NCBI GenBank assembly: GCA_017471465.1
Contig: JAFUTI010000023.1
Coordinates: forward strand, 62,001-126,000
Length of the DNA: 64,000 bases
Source of the DNA: Prevotella sp.
GTDB taxonomy: Bacteria > Bacteroidota > Bacteroidia > Bacteroidales > Bacteroidaceae
Direction: 5' to 3'
A program made the translations under genes and the position numbers. The notes beneath the pieces were generated by a model. It searched no databases. It was not told the DNA's origin and saw nothing but the letters and a program-made list of their open reading frames with translations. This document shows, one piece after another, positions 32,901-41,278 of the stretch. Numbering within the stretch: the first letter of the stretch is position 1; every line of letters starts with the position of its first letter.

Positions 32901-35900
32901 ACTACTTTGGCATCTATAGCGTCGTGAACTATCTGGGCGCCTTAACCAGCGACGTGCACTTCCAAAAAGACCATTACAGATACGTCGATAAGGAGCTTTC
33001 CAAGACAGACGAAAGCCATACCTATTATACTTGGAAGCAAGAGCATATTGACAAGCGCGACCGCAACAACGGCACCTCCCTCAACCAGGTGGCATTGGCT
33101 TCTGGCGTGTTCTTGGAACTGACCTCCGAGAACAGCACGCCAAACAATAAGATATATGGCGACATCACGGGTGTCGTAGAGCTTGACCTGATTAATGTAA
33201 AGAAGGACATTGAGGGCGGTGGCTATGTCTATGCCCGCAACGAGCATGGTAAAGCAACACACAATTCTGACTTGGAAAACGTGTTGCTGTCGGACTATAA
33301 CAAGCCCAAAATTGTCGATGGCAAGGAGTGGCGTGACGAAGCCCGAACCCGTAAGCGTTATACCTATAGTACATCAGAGCTGCTAAGTTGGCAGACCTCC
33401 GGCAACTTCATCCATAGGTCGAAGCGCATCGTGGACGACTGCTATCCCAACAATGGCATCTATCAGGACGCAAAGGGTCTCTATGTGACATCGCCCGCCC
33501 ACTACTGGTACATCAAGGGAGAGGTGTATATCTACAACCAGGTGGTTTCGGCATACGCCGGTTCGGCTTCTGCCTACTCGAAGGAGGTGAAGATACCGCT
33601 AACCATCACAGCAGGCTCGAACGGACGACTGCAATTGCTCAACGTAAAGCCCAGCCTCTATGCCTACTACGCTGACGAAGAGAGAACCAGTAAGATTCCT
33701 ACTGAGGGTGTGAAGGTGGACAACGAGAGTATGACCTACCATCTGAACGACGTCATATCGTGGTGGGACTGGCACCATCTGTCGAACAACGAGCAGAAGT
33801 TCTTCGTCAAGGAAACCCGTGTCAATGTAGACTCCTGTACCATCGACGGCACACCTTACCCCGCAGGAACCTTTGTCCTGGAGGATGACGCCACGATTCA
33901 TGAGACTACTGCCTGGCAGACCTTCCAGACTGAGACCCATACCATTCTCGATGCCGGCGGCAATGAAGTGACCAACTGGGCAAACCTGTTCCGTCCATCC
34001 AACAACATCGGACATGATACCGGCTACGTGCTGACCTTGGACATGAACAGCCCGAAGGATTGGGATGACTGGTACACACCCGTCAACAACAACAGCGAAC
34101 TGCCCAAACTCCGCAAGGAGCAATATGAGGCATTGTCCGATACAGACAAGGAGAAATATCGTGAAGGTCCGACCTATACGTTGAAAACAGGAGAGTCGTC
34201 TGGTCTTTACGGACAACGTGAATATACTGTAGGCGAAGTCATCTCTCAGGAGGTCTACGATGACTATGAGAAAACGGTGAGCCTGATGAATCCCCGCCCG
34301 ACGGAAGGACAGGCATCTGTAGAGCCCGCATACGTAGCCCTTACCGATTTTGATAATACACAGGCAGGCAATGCCATCTCAGAGACGGCTTATAATGCAT
34401 TATCTGCCTCTGACAAATCTCATTTCGCTCCTGCAATGATCTGTGTCAACACCATCCAGACGGGCGAAGAAGAATATGTGCTGTTGGGCGAACTGGTATC
34501 GGGTACACCCGAAGACCTCACCGCCTTGGCTCAGAAGTACATGGAGTATAACAATGACAAGATTAATGCTGACAAAATTGAGGATCTTGATGAAGCCCGT
34601 ACTTATATCATGGAACACCTGTCGAATGCCTGGTACATCAAGAGCGAGGGCCTCTATGGCGGTCAGTACTTCGTAAACGGGACCAACTATAGTGCCCTGA
34701 AGTCGTGGTGTACATTGAGTGAAAGCCGCAACAAGTTCGAATACAACTACGACGCCTTCGACGTGCTGGTGGATCCGCAGTATCATGGAGAGGGCCACAC
34801 GAATACTTACTATCACAGCCCATATAGCGATGTGAAGTCGGTAGAGTATGAAGCCGCTTACTACGGGACAGGGACTTTGACCTACTACGATAATGAGAAC
34901 ACGTCACACGAGATTTCTGCCAATGGCACCATCTCTCGCGAGAACTATGAGAAAATCAGGAACGACCAGCTCCACTACACCCGCATCCAAGTGGAATCAG
35001 GTTCCGACGAGCAGACGGTCTACATAGTCAACGAGACGTTGATTAACAACGGCACACCGTATGCCAAGGGACAGGACATCAGCGAGAAGGATTACAAGTC
35101 GCTGTCGGCCGAGAACAAGCTGAAGGTCGATGTGGTCACCTTCCAAAAAGGTACGGCAAAGGCAACCAAGTACTATTGCTACGATGCCTATACACCTGCT
35201 TCCTCGTTCACGCCAGAACGTGGTACGGCAGGCCAGAAGGGTTCCGTCATTTCGGAAACGACCTTTAACGACGCCAGCCTTGTTCCCAACTATCAGAAAT
35301 ACTTCACCATCCAAGGTGCTGAGCCTACGGAGACCACCACGCTCTACGTCTCGCGTGAGTCTAACGCCAAGGACGTAACGTCAGAAAAGATCATCAGCGT
35401 GGTCTACCAGTACACCTACTATGAGGCAGACGACGAGGGTGAGGGCGTCAGCATGGTCAACGAGTTGCACGTGGTGAACATCCACCTGCAGCTGGAGAGC
35501 GGCGCTCCGGAGATAGGACCGCTGAACGCACCGCCTGCCGTACTGCCGGGTAATACGCTCGGACTGAAGGCACCGACCGTCAATCCGGGTCTCTACGAGG
35601 TGCTGACAAACGGCTGGGAGCTGTTCGATAACGAGGAGGATGCTATGCTGCACCGCAACGGCACGCCATTCACCAACAACGGCACCCCACTCTACTGGTA
35701 TCAAAACCAGAAGGTATTCCTCGCATTCTACTCGAAGACCTATCTGGGTAAGACGTATTCGAACTACGTGCCATTGACCGTGGCCAACTACCACGACCTC
35801 GATGCCATCATGAAGGATAAGGAGCACCACCTCTATGTGGACCATCCCGATGTGATGCGCAATTCGAAGATATATATCGACAACCGCGACTGTGAGAGCG

Positions 35901-38461
35901 ACCCGACGAAGAGCGAACTCGACCTGCTGAAGGACTTCTTCGACCTCAGTGTGAACAGCGGTTCACCCGCTGTTGCAGGCCACGCTTCTCTCGACCCGCA
36001 CGTCAAAGCCGGTGCCGACCTAGAATTCATCCTCAACAGCGACATCAGTCCGAAGGCCTATTGTGTGTCCGGTGGTTCACCCACCGGATGGACGCCCATC
36101 GGCGACGCCACGAACTGCTTCGAAGGCAACCTGCATGGTGACGGCTATACCGTCAGCGGCCTCGACCACTCGCTGTTCGGTAATCTCTGCGGCAGCGTCT
36201 ATAACCTCGGTGTCACAGGTTCGTTCACTTCTGCCGGTGTCGTAGACACGGGTGACGGTTATGTCGAGAATTGCTGGATTAACACTAGTGCAACCAGCGG
36301 TTTTTCCACAAAGGCCGTCTTCGGAAATCCAACTGACGCCAGTCGCAAACAGGTAGTCAACTGCTACTATCCGAATACCAAGAGCTATGCCGCGGGCGAT
36401 GCTCATCCGATGACAGAGCAGGAGTTCTACAACGGTACGGTGGCCTTCAACCTGAACGGCTTCTATCTGAACAAGCGCTACTACGACCACACAGTGCTCA
36501 ATGGTTCTCCCATTGAGTATAAATACCTCAAGAATGTCGACGGCACCCTGTCGGAGACCTTCATCACTGGCTATTATCCTGCAGCGCCTGATGCACAGTA
36601 TGGCAATGTGGGCTATGTGGAGAGACGCTATACCGACGGCGACTTCATCTATGCCGGCGGTACTATACCGGAGTCTTACGACGACCGAAGAAGAGTGGTG
36701 ACCGAAGGAACAGCATCTATAGTGAAGTACGCTCCCATCTGGCCCGACGACTACATCTACTTCGGACAGACGCTGACCTACGACTACAACTCGTCACGTC
36801 CGCACAATGACGAGCCGACACACGTCGTGAAGAACAGCGGACGACTGCCCGTCAGCAACACCAGCAACCGCGTCTATCGTGCACCGGCCTACTACCAGAG
36901 CAAGGATATGAGCTATGCCCACTTCAACCTCTGGGCGAACCTGGCTGCCTACTCAATGCCACAGTCGCCGACCGACGACCAGATGAAGCCGGCCTATCCC
37001 GACATGACGGCTATCGACTTCGCTGGCCATAACGACAACACCTGGGCGCTCGGTACAGTGTCCAGCGGTTCATCTGCTGGAACGAAGTGGTTCTATCCGC
37101 CACTGCTCGACGATGACGAAGGCCTGCTAAGTATCGAGAACAATTACGAGACACCTAACCTGCTGGTCTATGCACCGGCGAAGGGCAACGAGGAGACCGA
37201 CAATGCACTGGCGGAATGTTTTGCGGAACCGACATACACAGACTATTATTCCAACGACAAGTATCGCCAAGTTAGCTCTGCGCCCACCTCGTCCATCCAC
37301 GGACATCTGATACAGAGCGACCTCAAGGCAACCAACGACCAGCTGCTGGTCGACAAGCGTGACTTCAACTGTCCTATCAGCTACACGTTTGCTGACGGCT
37401 ACCGCATGTGGTACCAGCGTATGCCAGACCGCTACGTCGACACCAGTAAGGGATGGGAGACCATCAGCGTGCCGTTCACCGCCGAACTGGTCACCACACA
37501 GGACAAGGGTGAGATTACGCACTTCTATAGCGGTAGCCGCTCGGTAAATGAAAACGGCACCAAGGTTGGTCACGAATACTGGTTGCGTGAGTATAAAGGA
37601 AAGAAGTCCAGCAGTGGTGACACATTTGTTGCAGCCTTCAACTATCCCACAGCCGGTGGTAGCGACAAGGATGTCGAGAACACCTTCCTTTGGGACTACT
37701 ATTACAGCAAGAACAATCAGCAGGATGCCAACACCGACGCATACCAGACATATTATAAGACTTACCGCCAGCTGGCAGCCTATCCGTTGCTGGCCGCCGC
37801 CAGACCGTATATTGTCGGCTTCCCCGGCAAGACCTACTACGAGTTTGACCTCAGCGGTGAGTGGACGCCAAAGCATACGGCTGAACCTGCACCTGAAAAG
37901 CTGAACAAGCAGCTTATCACCTTCGTCTCCTATCCGAGCAACGAAGACGAATTCCCAGTTCTCACCGTCGGCATCAGCGACGACGAACCGGGTACGGCCA
38001 ATGACGGTTATACCTTCAAGACGAACTACATGAGCAAAGCCGTCACAGGCTATCTACTCAATGCCGACGGCAATAGTTTCACGGCGACAACCGCAGCAAC
38101 GGCAGCAGTGCCGTTCCGTCCCTACTTCGTGGCAAGTGGTGGTTCTAATCCAGGCTCACGCGGCATACAGCGCATCAATTTCGACAACGTTGAATCCTCG
38201 TTCGCCATTGGCGACAACGACCCGTCAGAGGGAGAGGCCGGCGAAGGCGCCCTGCTCTTCTCCGTCGGCAAACGTAAGATTAGCGTCACATCATCACTCC
38301 ATCGCAGTGCCGATGTCCACATTGTCAACATAGGCGGACTCACCATCGCCAGCTTCAACATCCAGCCCGGCGAGACCGTCGACACCAATATCGGTGTTGC
38401 TGGCGTCTACATCATCCATGCCGCTGGCGGCAGGTATCAGAAGAAAATCGCAATCAAGTAA
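26903..38461 (+). CDS. Giant surface protein (3852 aa) with ~39 YGGG-type motifs and a T9SS-like C-terminus
   Basis: It has an exported N-terminus (KTTITSLMMLLTAVAVQAQ). Residues ~29-1835 hold about 39 motifs of the form (V/I)(Y/F)GG(G/N/A/C)(N/Y), for example SVYGGGNAGN, NKVYGGND, IFGGGEQG, WEVYGGGYGG and NVFGGGEIAT. They are spaced 20-70 residues apart, with short strands such as VNVPV or TYIDLLGG between, suggesting a beta-solenoid. Residues ~1846-2790 contain a second repeat type (G..IS...Y..L......F). A GLUG-like segment (GNLHGDGYTVSGLDHSLFG) is near 3070. The last ~60 residues, ending AGVYIIHAAGGRYQKKIAIK, resemble a T9SS type A sorting domain. Start: no ATG before the signal peptide; TTG at 26903 is used here. 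Surface adhesin or matrix component is inferred. Confidence 0.8.
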   Translation: MRIKTTITSLMMLLTAVAVQAQIVIGGSVYGGGNAGNTGGRTTVRVCAGDLNAVFGGARMANVGGSAFVNIDGKHASDNILINKVYGGNDIAGTIGTSTKAPTELEDTTENNIHYTWNAFVRVSTKMKTTGTGNEAVVEPDPDAKIFIGQLYGGGNGDYDYTSTAYSGLNSPVLAKTYLEIKGGTTAYVYGGGNAATVTNNTTIYINNPSNVVTSINDAGGTDILADPDGTRLIAMGLNTTQTHASSADFQFARVFGGNNKADMAIRPKWNLKRGAIRDLYSGGNEGRMTSPEGLLLQIESSGMTVDNVYGGCRKADVRPLYNNNDETPVPNDEIKLDPSNNPNNIPGGYAARVRVLDGHVNNVYGGNDISGNVYGGNTVGIFTHIYGNIYGGGNGSYAYTDNTQLKDDPKWRDFYYDPEKILQEEGVTDVADKLKSATALNLFRPNAEKVSILVRGTAEKPVTVDGAFYVGGNSASLRDQTTTRSGNSRQTHIKIGSYVTIDNVFLGNNGENMINSDEANVSLGKSEGVLRTLASTTLTSDESKFNSMVLTDKDVFAKYMEGCAMKVKPTVVFESIKNGDNSDYIPYSTKFGSFFCGGNVGSILVDGKITVDFEDKVIIYDKVVGGCNNANVYKTDYNAEYLGGMLGDPDPVPVGSPEGAIGDKLELNFSGLKIQPMRWKDENDKSKGLEWNTWIGDAKDNIDLATASTGETNNPNDLNRRFKGGNIYGGCYNNGHVNGNVVINLNASIVDRKGEYAVFDQVEQNEGEAILYGNNSYNITERRSGVILDEQGMDPLGKALNVFGGGYGGDSEIWGSTTINLNAGYTFQIFGGGEQGAIGKAVSHAPNATDPTIRDLTYEPNEAYSTYINLKGNDEGVYRGHADDNTDMAEAEFIYGGAFEGLIAGSTHINLGNGRIFNSFAGSCNADILGHTETYVGRQKVIAADGTFTYVDGGGFPYIRDHIYGGNDLGGNIIGTTDFTDRVDNDVKDKVHSSNVTNASAYTEYTQGRVGYIFGGCYGDYDYTDDHYRNYTYSDGKSKQGFTKPRMDNAFVNFRPNTHTRNEVKRIYGAGQGHEKGIGVDSMQNRSYVLVEIPQAITKFQNVAVFGAGANCGLGMGVAPADVEAQPDKASAIIDLVQGQIKNAYGGSYAEGVTRRTVVNVPLGATIQLDSIFGGAYGADPMYPCDVYEAQVNYQSEDARVTAIFGGNNSADRTLYGQVNVNVPVWQKNGYMGTVYGAGFGKDTWSQYTEVNLLDGAHVWEVYGGGYGGKVLNTESLVKWRHDEGAALELSLPGYEDASKTYKDKDNGDFHLDVGLNSSLAHAVRMDGKKYNTNVHIYKGATVERYAYGGGLGADAVVSGTTYIDLLGGTVGTDLYAGGTSGAVQDYYQAKTFTASATAYIEGGTARNVYGGGWEGHVGYHDTSTTETSGDIPGETHVVIGIRKDRTAALPSDYGYYDGVPAIQRNAYSGGEGGSVFGDAYLTLNNGYIGYTYNKETGEYQEKIHDETWTDHIGKDRLSDCGNLFGGGYDDNSSVDNTHVTVWGGVVRNSVFGGGEIATIGRGKVRESDTDNKVRELEAIYKFGGTNIKIYNGHVKRNVFGGGKGYNILGYGGIHGFYTDGYVFGQTAVYIHGGEIGTDAGLAEGYGNVFGGGDVGYVYGKGFFTETSGKTSTGSPGHYYYYDSEGNLTEDCKVVVAPMLQIRGTGEDVTFGKDEDDNDIVYHPYDYVPTEYLNKLPSEKTDAGWLNLYTGDKLTDDDQTERGVHIHNAVFAGGNVSSNSESYNNATTVFGNTTATLYDAYHHDFITVGTEHTGGLYGGGNLSLVGGYRELNITNYGTDYYGLGQQISLAEYQKLTNRERAYFKLEYLCQQDYGDYQAGQRISEDEYNALPSGYKNENYWKQYGFCSIYAGRLLNTIQRADFCGVYGSRLVLQGAKDRVADVGDATEYTINRVGEVSLNQQRSVIDDDLTLKGGATQATDPNDQDPDDYEEREKAIHGNYFGIYSVVNYLGALTSDVHFQKDHYRYVDKELSKTDESHTYYTWKQEHIDKRDRNNGTSLNQVALASGVFLELTSENSTPNNKIYGDITGVVELDLINVKKDIEGGGYVYARNEHGKATHNSDLENVLLSDYNKPKIVDGKEWRDEARTRKRYTYSTSELLSWQTSGNFIHRSKRIVDDCYPNNGIYQDAKGLYVTSPAHYWYIKGEVYIYNQVVSAYAGSASAYSKEVKIPLTITAGSNGRLQLLNVKPSLYAYYADEERTSKIPTEGVKVDNESMTYHLNDVISWWDWHHLSNNEQKFFVKETRVNVDSCTIDGTPYPAGTFVLEDDATIHETTAWQTFQTETHTILDAGGNEVTNWANLFRPSNNIGHDTGYVLTLDMNSPKDWDDWYTPVNNNSELPKLRKEQYEALSDTDKEKYREGPTYTLKTGESSGLYGQREYTVGEVISQEVYDDYEKTVSLMNPRPTEGQASVEPAYVALTDFDNTQAGNAISETAYNALSASDKSHFAPAMICVNTIQTGEEEYVLLGELVSGTPEDLTALAQKYMEYNNDKINADKIEDLDEARTYIMEHLSNAWYIKSEGLYGGQYFVNGTNYSALKSWCTLSESRNKFEYNYDAFDVLVDPQYHGEGHTNTYYHSPYSDVKSVEYEAAYYGTGTLTYYDNENTSHEISANGTISRENYEKIRNDQLHYTRIQVESGSDEQTVYIVNETLINNGTPYAKGQDISEKDYKSLSAENKLKVDVVTFQKGTAKATKYYCYDAYTPASSFTPERGTAGQKGSVISETTFNDASLVPNYQKYFTIQGAEPTETTTLYVSRESNAKDVTSEKIISVVYQYTYYEADDEGEGVSMVNELHVVNIHLQLESGAPEIGPLNAPPAVLPGNTLGLKAPTVNPGLYEVLTNGWELFDNEEDAMLHRNGTPFTNNGTPLYWYQNQKVFLAFYSKTYLGKTYSNYVPLTVANYHDLDAIMKDKEHHLYVDHPDVMRNSKIYIDNRDCESDPTKSELDLLKDFFDLSVNSGSPAVAGHASLDPHVKAGADLEFILNSDISPKAYCVSGGSPTGWTPIGDATNCFEGNLHGDGYTVSGLDHSLFGNLCGSVYNLGVTGSFTSAGVVDTGDGYVENCWINTSATSGFSTKAVFGNPTDASRKQVVNCYYPNTKSYAAGDAHPMTEQEFYNGTVAFNLNGFYLNKRYYDHTVLNGSPIEYKYLKNVDGTLSETFITGYYPAAPDAQYGNVGYVERRYTDGDFIYAGGTIPESYDDRRRVVTEGTASIVKYAPIWPDDYIYFGQTLTYDYNSSRPHNDEPTHVVKNSGRLPVSNTSNRVYRAPAYYQSKDMSYAHFNLWANLAAYSMPQSPTDDQMKPAYPDMTAIDFAGHNDNTWALGTVSSGSSAGTKWFYPPLLDDDEGLLSIENNYETPNLLVYAPAKGNEETDNALAECFAEPTYTDYYSNDKYRQVSSAPTSSIHGHLIQSDLKATNDQLLVDKRDFNCPISYTFADGYRMWYQRMPDRYVDTSKGWETISVPFTAELVTTQDKGEITHFYSGSRSVNENGTKVGHEYWLREYKGKKSSSGDTFVAAFNYPTAGGSDKDVENTFLWDYYYSKNNQQDANTDAYQTYYKTYRQLAAYPLLAAARPYIVGFPGKTYYEFDLSGEWTPKHTAEPAPEKLNKQLITFVSYPSNEDEFPVLTVGISDDEPGTANDGYTFKTNYMSKAVTGYLLNADGNSFTATTAATAAVPFRPYFVASGGSNPGSRGIQRINFDNVESSFAIGDNDPSEGEAGEGALLFSVGKRKISVTSSLHRSADVHIVNIGGLTIASFNIQPGETVDTNIGVAGVYIIHAAGGRYQKKIAIK

Positions 38462-38468
38462 AACAGTG

Positions 38469-38489
38469 CCCAGCGGTTCACCCGCTGGG
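38469..38489 (+). other. GC-rich hairpin between giant gene and MBG gene
   Basis: CCCAGCGG pairs with CCGCTGGG around TTCAC, 8 nt after the stop codon. No T-run follows, so it may act as an attenuating or mRNA-protecting hairpin rather than a full terminator. The 3' gene lies only 45 nt from the stop. Confidence 0.5.
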
Positions 38490-38506
38490 ATAAATAAAGA
38501 AACAAT

Positions 38507-41275
38507 ATGACTCTATATATGAGAAATAGCATAGTAAAACATATAAAGCCCCTGTCACTTTCCCTCCTGCTGATACTCTTAGGGGGCATTAATGCCTGGG
38601 GACAGGCGGACTATTCGGGAACGTATTATATTGCGAGCTACGCCAAAGTTCCCAATTCAAGTCCGGCTCAATACTTCTATGACCCCACAAATCCGACAAA
38701 CGCTGAAAACTATTACCTTTGTCCCTCGGACGGGTGGATATACTACAAGAAAGGCAACAATTGGACCGCAGACAAAGCAAGTAGTGACGGCCCATTCCTT
38801 ACAACATTTAAATGCAGAACGAATGATTATGTTGCTCAAGGCGGCATGAACAATGCAAAGTGGGTTATTACAAAGCATGGTGATTATTACACTTTCTATC
38901 ATACTGGGACTAGTAAATACTTGGTACTCAGCGGGAAAATCAGCGGATGTGGAGATGATCGTATGCGCGTGCACCTTGAAGCGATTGATTCACCTGAAAC
39001 TGACGACAATGCATTGTTCACCATTGCTTCTGATGGTAATCCTGGTCTTTATATCGCGCCCAAAACCATTTCTGGCGACAGGCTTACTGTCAATGGAGGA
39101 AATAAAGATGCTCTTACGGGACAAAGTGGAAAAACTGGAGGTCCTACGGGATATGAGAACACGGCAGGTATTCTTGGTATATACAGGGGTACGAGCACAG
39201 ATAACAACAGATATTTCTATCTTGAAGAAGTACTTCCTCGTCCAACTTTTACCAGTACTAGTAGTCAAATTGTAATAGGCCACTCGGAAGAGAACACCAC
39301 TATCTATTATACTACGGATGGTACTAATCCCTCCGCGACAAATTATGCTGGCAGTGGACAAGCGCCTCTTCAGATTGACATGCTGGGAAGTTCTGCCACC
39401 CTCAAGGCGGTAGCTGCGAAATCAGATAATTTCCCGTCGTGTATTTCAAAGATACAGGTAATCCCTGCGGCAAGTGTAACCTTAGCTCCTTCTACATTCA
39501 CTTATACAGGCTCTGACATAGAACCTACAGTCAGCAGCGTTTTGGATGGTAACACGGTAATTCCTGTGGACGAATATACTATTGGTTATAGCGATAATAA
39601 AGATGCTGGTACTGCTTCCGTCACTATTACCGATAATGCAAGCGGCGACTACATCGTATACGGCTCTAAGAGTTTCACCATTAATCCGAAGCCACTGAGC
39701 ATCACGGCTAACAATAAGACAATCACCTATGGTGATGCTCCAGCGAATAATGGCGTGACTTACGGCGAGTTTGCCGGGACAGAGACGTCAGCGGTGCTGA
39801 CAGGAACGCTCACTTACACCTATAGCTATGAGCAATATGGCGATGCAGGCAGTTATGAGATTACGCCCAGTGGTTTGAGCAACAGCAACTATGACATTAC
39901 TTTTGTTGCAGGTACATTGACCGTTAATCCAAAGGAGGTAACCGTCACCAGTGGAATAACAGCAGCCGACAAGACTTACGACGGAACGACCGCTGCAACA
40001 CTTGACGGCACAGAAGCTGTTATTGAGGGTAAAATTGGAAGCGACGAGTTAACGGTGGAGGTCGGAACAGGTACGTTTGCAGATAAGAATGTAGGAACAG
40101 ACAAAACTGTCACCATTAACAGCTTTACCTTTGGCGGTGCTAAAGCCGGAAACTACCAAATGGCAGCTTCTGGTCATCAAGCGACGGCTCAGGCATCCAT
40201 TACTCCTGCAACGCTGACCGTTACGGCCGATGCCAAATCAAAGACCTATGGTGATGATGATCCGGAATTCACCTATACGTCAGATGGACTTATTAGCCCC
40301 GATGTCCTTTCAGGAGATTTGTCTCGTGCAGAAGGTGAGGATGCCGGCACCTATGCTATCGGTCAGGGAACGCTGACTGCTGGCAGTAACTATAGTATCA
40401 CTTTTACAAGTGCGAATCTAACGATTACTCCCAAGAGTATCGGTGACGGCAATCAAACTGCGGAAGGCATAACTATCACATTAACCTCTGAGGGCGCATT
40501 GAGTGCTGTGAAGGACGGGAGCACAACACTCGAAGAAGATGCAGACTACACCTATACGACTGTGACAGAAGGTGCCAATCAGTTTGTAACAGTTACTGGT
40601 ATCGGCAATTACACTGGCTCTGCCAAGGCCTTGTATGCCAACCCCGTCTTTACGAAACCTGCCGGTTCCGACAATGCCGCAACAGTCTACAAGGCATCGA
40701 AAGACTTGGCAAAGCCCACAGGCATCACTCCATATATCGTAAGAAAGGTGAATCCCTCTATAGGAACAATCACCATTACTCCTTTGGACTACATTCCCGA
40801 GGGTGTTCCCGTCATACTGCTATCGGATGAAGAGGCGGCAGGCTTTGTCGCTTCACCAAAAGAAGAAGCCACCCCAGAGATTACCGACGGAACGAAAAAC
40901 AGCAATAAACTAATGATGTCTCAAGGAGGAGAGACGGTGGAAGCCGCTCAGATTTATATGTTCTATAAAGGTGAATTTGTGCTCACGAAGGCAGGAACTT
41001 TAGGCACGGATAAATACTATCTCTATAACCCCAACTACCATACAACACCTTCCGAAGAACCAGGCAATTCTGAATCACGTACCACACTGGAGTTCGTGAT
41101 TGAAGAAGAGACCACTGGAATCGATGAAATTAATCTGCCCCCTGGCGGAAGCCAGCCCCCCGTTTGGCGTGGAGATTCCGGGTATTCGCTGGATGGCCGT
41201 CGCCTTGAAAGAAAGCCCACCAAGAGTGGAATATATATCCTAAAAGGACAAAAGGTGTATATCAAAAAGAAATAA
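38507..41275 (+). CDS. Secreted MBG-domain surface protein with T9SS-like C-terminus (922 aa)
   Basis: The signal peptide is in MRNSIVKHIKPLSLSLLLIL..NAWGQ; ATGs at 38507 and 38519 are both possible. Residues ~25-240 resemble a beta-trefoil or lectin-like region (YYTFYHTGTSKYLVLSG). At ~265 there is a chitobiase/Fn3-like element (TTIYYTTDGTNPSATNY). Three or four MBG-type Ig-like repeats follow, near 395 (ITANNKTITYGDAPANN), 476 (VTSGITAADKTYDGTTAATL) and 568 (TVTADAKSKTYGDDDPEFTY). The end, GYSLDGRRLERKPTKSGIYI followed by LKGQKVYIKKK, is the common Prevotella-type sorting tail. It sits between two giant proteins, 3 nt before the second, so cotranslation is likely. It is probably an adhesin. 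Confidence 0.8.
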   Translation: MTLYMRNSIVKHIKPLSLSLLLILLGGINAWGQADYSGTYYIASYAKVPNSSPAQYFYDPTNPTNAENYYLCPSDGWIYYKKGNNWTADKASSDGPFLTTFKCRTNDYVAQGGMNNAKWVITKHGDYYTFYHTGTSKYLVLSGKISGCGDDRMRVHLEAIDSPETDDNALFTIASDGNPGLYIAPKTISGDRLTVNGGNKDALTGQSGKTGGPTGYENTAGILGIYRGTSTDNNRYFYLEEVLPRPTFTSTSSQIVIGHSEENTTIYYTTDGTNPSATNYAGSGQAPLQIDMLGSSATLKAVAAKSDNFPSCISKIQVIPAASVTLAPSTFTYTGSDIEPTVSSVLDGNTVIPVDEYTIGYSDNKDAGTASVTITDNASGDYIVYGSKSFTINPKPLSITANNKTITYGDAPANNGVTYGEFAGTETSAVLTGTLTYTYSYEQYGDAGSYEITPSGLSNSNYDITFVAGTLTVNPKEVTVTSGITAADKTYDGTTAATLDGTEAVIEGKIGSDELTVEVGTGTFADKNVGTDKTVTINSFTFGGAKAGNYQMAASGHQATAQASITPATLTVTADAKSKTYGDDDPEFTYTSDGLISPDVLSGDLSRAEGEDAGTYAIGQGTLTAGSNYSITFTSANLTITPKSIGDGNQTAEGITITLTSEGALSAVKDGSTTLEEDADYTYTTVTEGANQFVTVTGIGNYTGSAKALYANPVFTKPAGSDNAATVYKASKDLAKPTGITPYIVRKVNPSIGTITITPLDYIPEGVPVILLSDEEAAGFVASPKEEATPEITDGTKNSNKLMMSQGGETVEAAQIYMFYKGEFVLTKAGTLGTDKYYLYNPNYHTTPSEEPGNSESRTTLEFVIEEETTGIDEINLPPGGSQPPVWRGDSGYSLDGRRLERKPTKSGIYILKGQKVYIKKK

Positions 41276-41278
41276 GAC

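Noticed and set aside
38469-38489. Rho-independent terminator after the giant gene
   Set aside because: The hairpin is good but lacks a T-run and the next gene starts 18 nt later, so I list it only as a hairpin.
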